Assembly: GCA_963169325.1 (NCBI GenBank) | Contig: CAUJEY010000162.1 | Location: forward strand, 27,690-91,689 | Length of the DNA: 64,000 bases | Reading direction: 5' to 3' | Origin: Bacteroidota bacterium | GTDB lineage: Bacteria; Bacteroidota; Bacteroidia; Chitinophagales; Saprospiraceae | In this document: positions 63,370 through 64,000 of the stretch, piece after piece | How the letters are laid out: every line of letters begins with the position of its first letter | How positions within the stretch are numbered: position 1 is the stretch's first letter | Made by a program: the position numbers and the translations under genes | The notes under the pieces: generated by a model | The model's input: the letters and a program-made list of their open reading frames with translations, nothing else | Database searches by the model: none | What the model was told of the DNA's origin: nothing

Positions 63370-64000
63370 TCAGGGATTCAGATGCTCCAGTTGCTGGATC
63401 GAATCCTTCTGGCGCAAAATCTCTTCGCGGGTACGGTATTGTACGGAATCCAGCATTTTGATCATGCTGTCGCGCACGACTTTGAACTGTTCAAATACTG
63501 CTCCGGCAATAGGCTGAGGCTGCGGCAGGTTCTGGCGGAGAAAATCCACCTGTCGCCCGTTTTTCCAAAACCGGAAGCAAACGTGTGGGCCGGTAGCTAA
63601 TCCTGTAGAGCCGACATAACCGATGGTTTGGCCTTGCGTTACGCGGGTACCCGGACGAACACCGCGGGCGAAACCACTCATGTGCAGGTATTGCGTTTCG
63701 TAGGAGCCGTCGTGCCGGAGGCGAACAAAATTGCCGTTACCACCCCGGCGGGTCGCTTCCAGCACGGTACCGTCGGCCACCGCGAGAATGGGGGTACCAT
63801 GCGGCGCAGCGTAATCGGTGCCAAAGTGCGGGCGGTTGTAGCCGAGGATCGGGTGCATACGTTTCAGGCTGTAGCGACTGGAAATCCGGCTGAATTTCAC
63901 GGGCGCCTTCAGGAATGCCTTGCGCGCCGGATGGCCTTCGTAGTCGTAATAGTCCGTTTTCCCGTCAGCGGACTGAAAATTGACGGCATAATAATGTTTG
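63370..64000 (-). CDS. M23-type peptidoglycan peptidase, 5' end outside window
   Basis: The last 210 residues are visible; the reading frame stays open to the window edge. Before residue 33 it reads KHYYAVNFQSADGKTDYYDYEG then HPARKAFLKAPVKFSRISSRYS, so a GTG at 63898 is internal. The M23 lysostaphin-like domain shows HFGTDYAAPHG (zinc His/Asp), YLHMSGFARG (catalytic His) and GPHVCFRFWKNG. In the last, the canonical HxH is HVC: the zinc His is replaced by Cys, a variant that I believe is common in this Bacteroidota subfamily. It cuts cell-wall peptides, or is a non-catalytic regulator. It converges on the T9SS gene across a terminator. Confidence 0.85.
   Translation of the reverse strand, partial: KHYYAVNFQSADGKTDYYDYEGHPARKAFLKAPVKFSRISSRYSLKRMHPILGYNRPHFGTDYAAPHGTPILAVADGTVLEATRRGGNGNFVRLRHDGSYETQYLHMSGFARGVRPGTRVTQGQTIGYVGSTGLATGPHVCFRFWKNGRQVDFLRQNLPQPQPIAGAVFEQFKVVRDSMIKMLDSVQYRTREEILRQKDSIQQLEHLNP

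Overview
The window reads as chromosome of a Bacteroidota bacterium, most likely a Saprospiria-type lineage. Three kinds of evidence support this: several promoters have the Bacteroidota -7 form TAnnTTTG, proteins carry type IX secretion (T9SS) C-terminal domains, and there are multi-kilobase secreted repeat proteins and a Bacteroidota-type tyrosine integrase. Genus cannot be assigned from sequence alone.

Left part (1-7.3 kb, all minus): a defence island. It holds a type I restriction-modification pair (hsdM and a truncated hsdS; no hsdR in view), a leucine-rich-repeat ROCO GTPase with a Cys-rich C-terminal segment, an AbiEi/AbiEii-type toxin-antitoxin pair, and an orphan protein resembling an effector-associated domain (EAD), followed by a perfect 56-bp palindrome.

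8.2-26.2 kb: a mobile-element-like module on the plus strand, split in two. The first half is a small ORF, a DdrB-like ParB plus adenine methyltransferase protein, and another small ORF. The second half is a Strawberry-notch-type helicase, a DUF2958-like protein and an unknown protein, then a tRNA-like sequence and two membrane-anchored peptidoglycan hydrolases (GH108-type and M15-type). Each half starts with the same promoter/operator, an inverted repeat TTGCAAAT-N19-ATTTGCAA. Between the halves, on the minus strand, lie a YhcG-type PDDEXK nuclease, a small membrane protein, and a four-gene operon: EAD-like adaptor, unknown protein with the same IYNIExIDxANF peptide, membrane-anchored STAND ATPase, and secreted LRR protein with a polyglutamine tract. 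This operon is the best candidate in the window for an undescribed conflict or signalling system.

26.4-33.1 kb: a DUF4403-like lipoprotein, then an AT-rich cassette with a serine recombinase (preceded by a res-like palindrome), a CitE-like lyase, a two-TM protein and a lipoprotein with an HExxH motif.

33.2-52.9 kb: two very large secreted proteins (1793 aa, trypsin-like protease with dockerin and T9SS tail; 4373 aa, five tandem beta-helix modules plus eight CARDB-like repeats), bracketed by an intact copy and a truncated copy of one small gene in the same orientation.

53-64 kb: mostly core-type genes: a cupin, a tyrosine integrase, DsbD, a dicarboxylate/cation symporter, a sodium:solute symporter, a PfkB sugar kinase, a broken dps gene, a T9SS-exported protein and the start-truncated M23 peptidase. 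The intergenic gaps here contain REP-like hairpin repeats.
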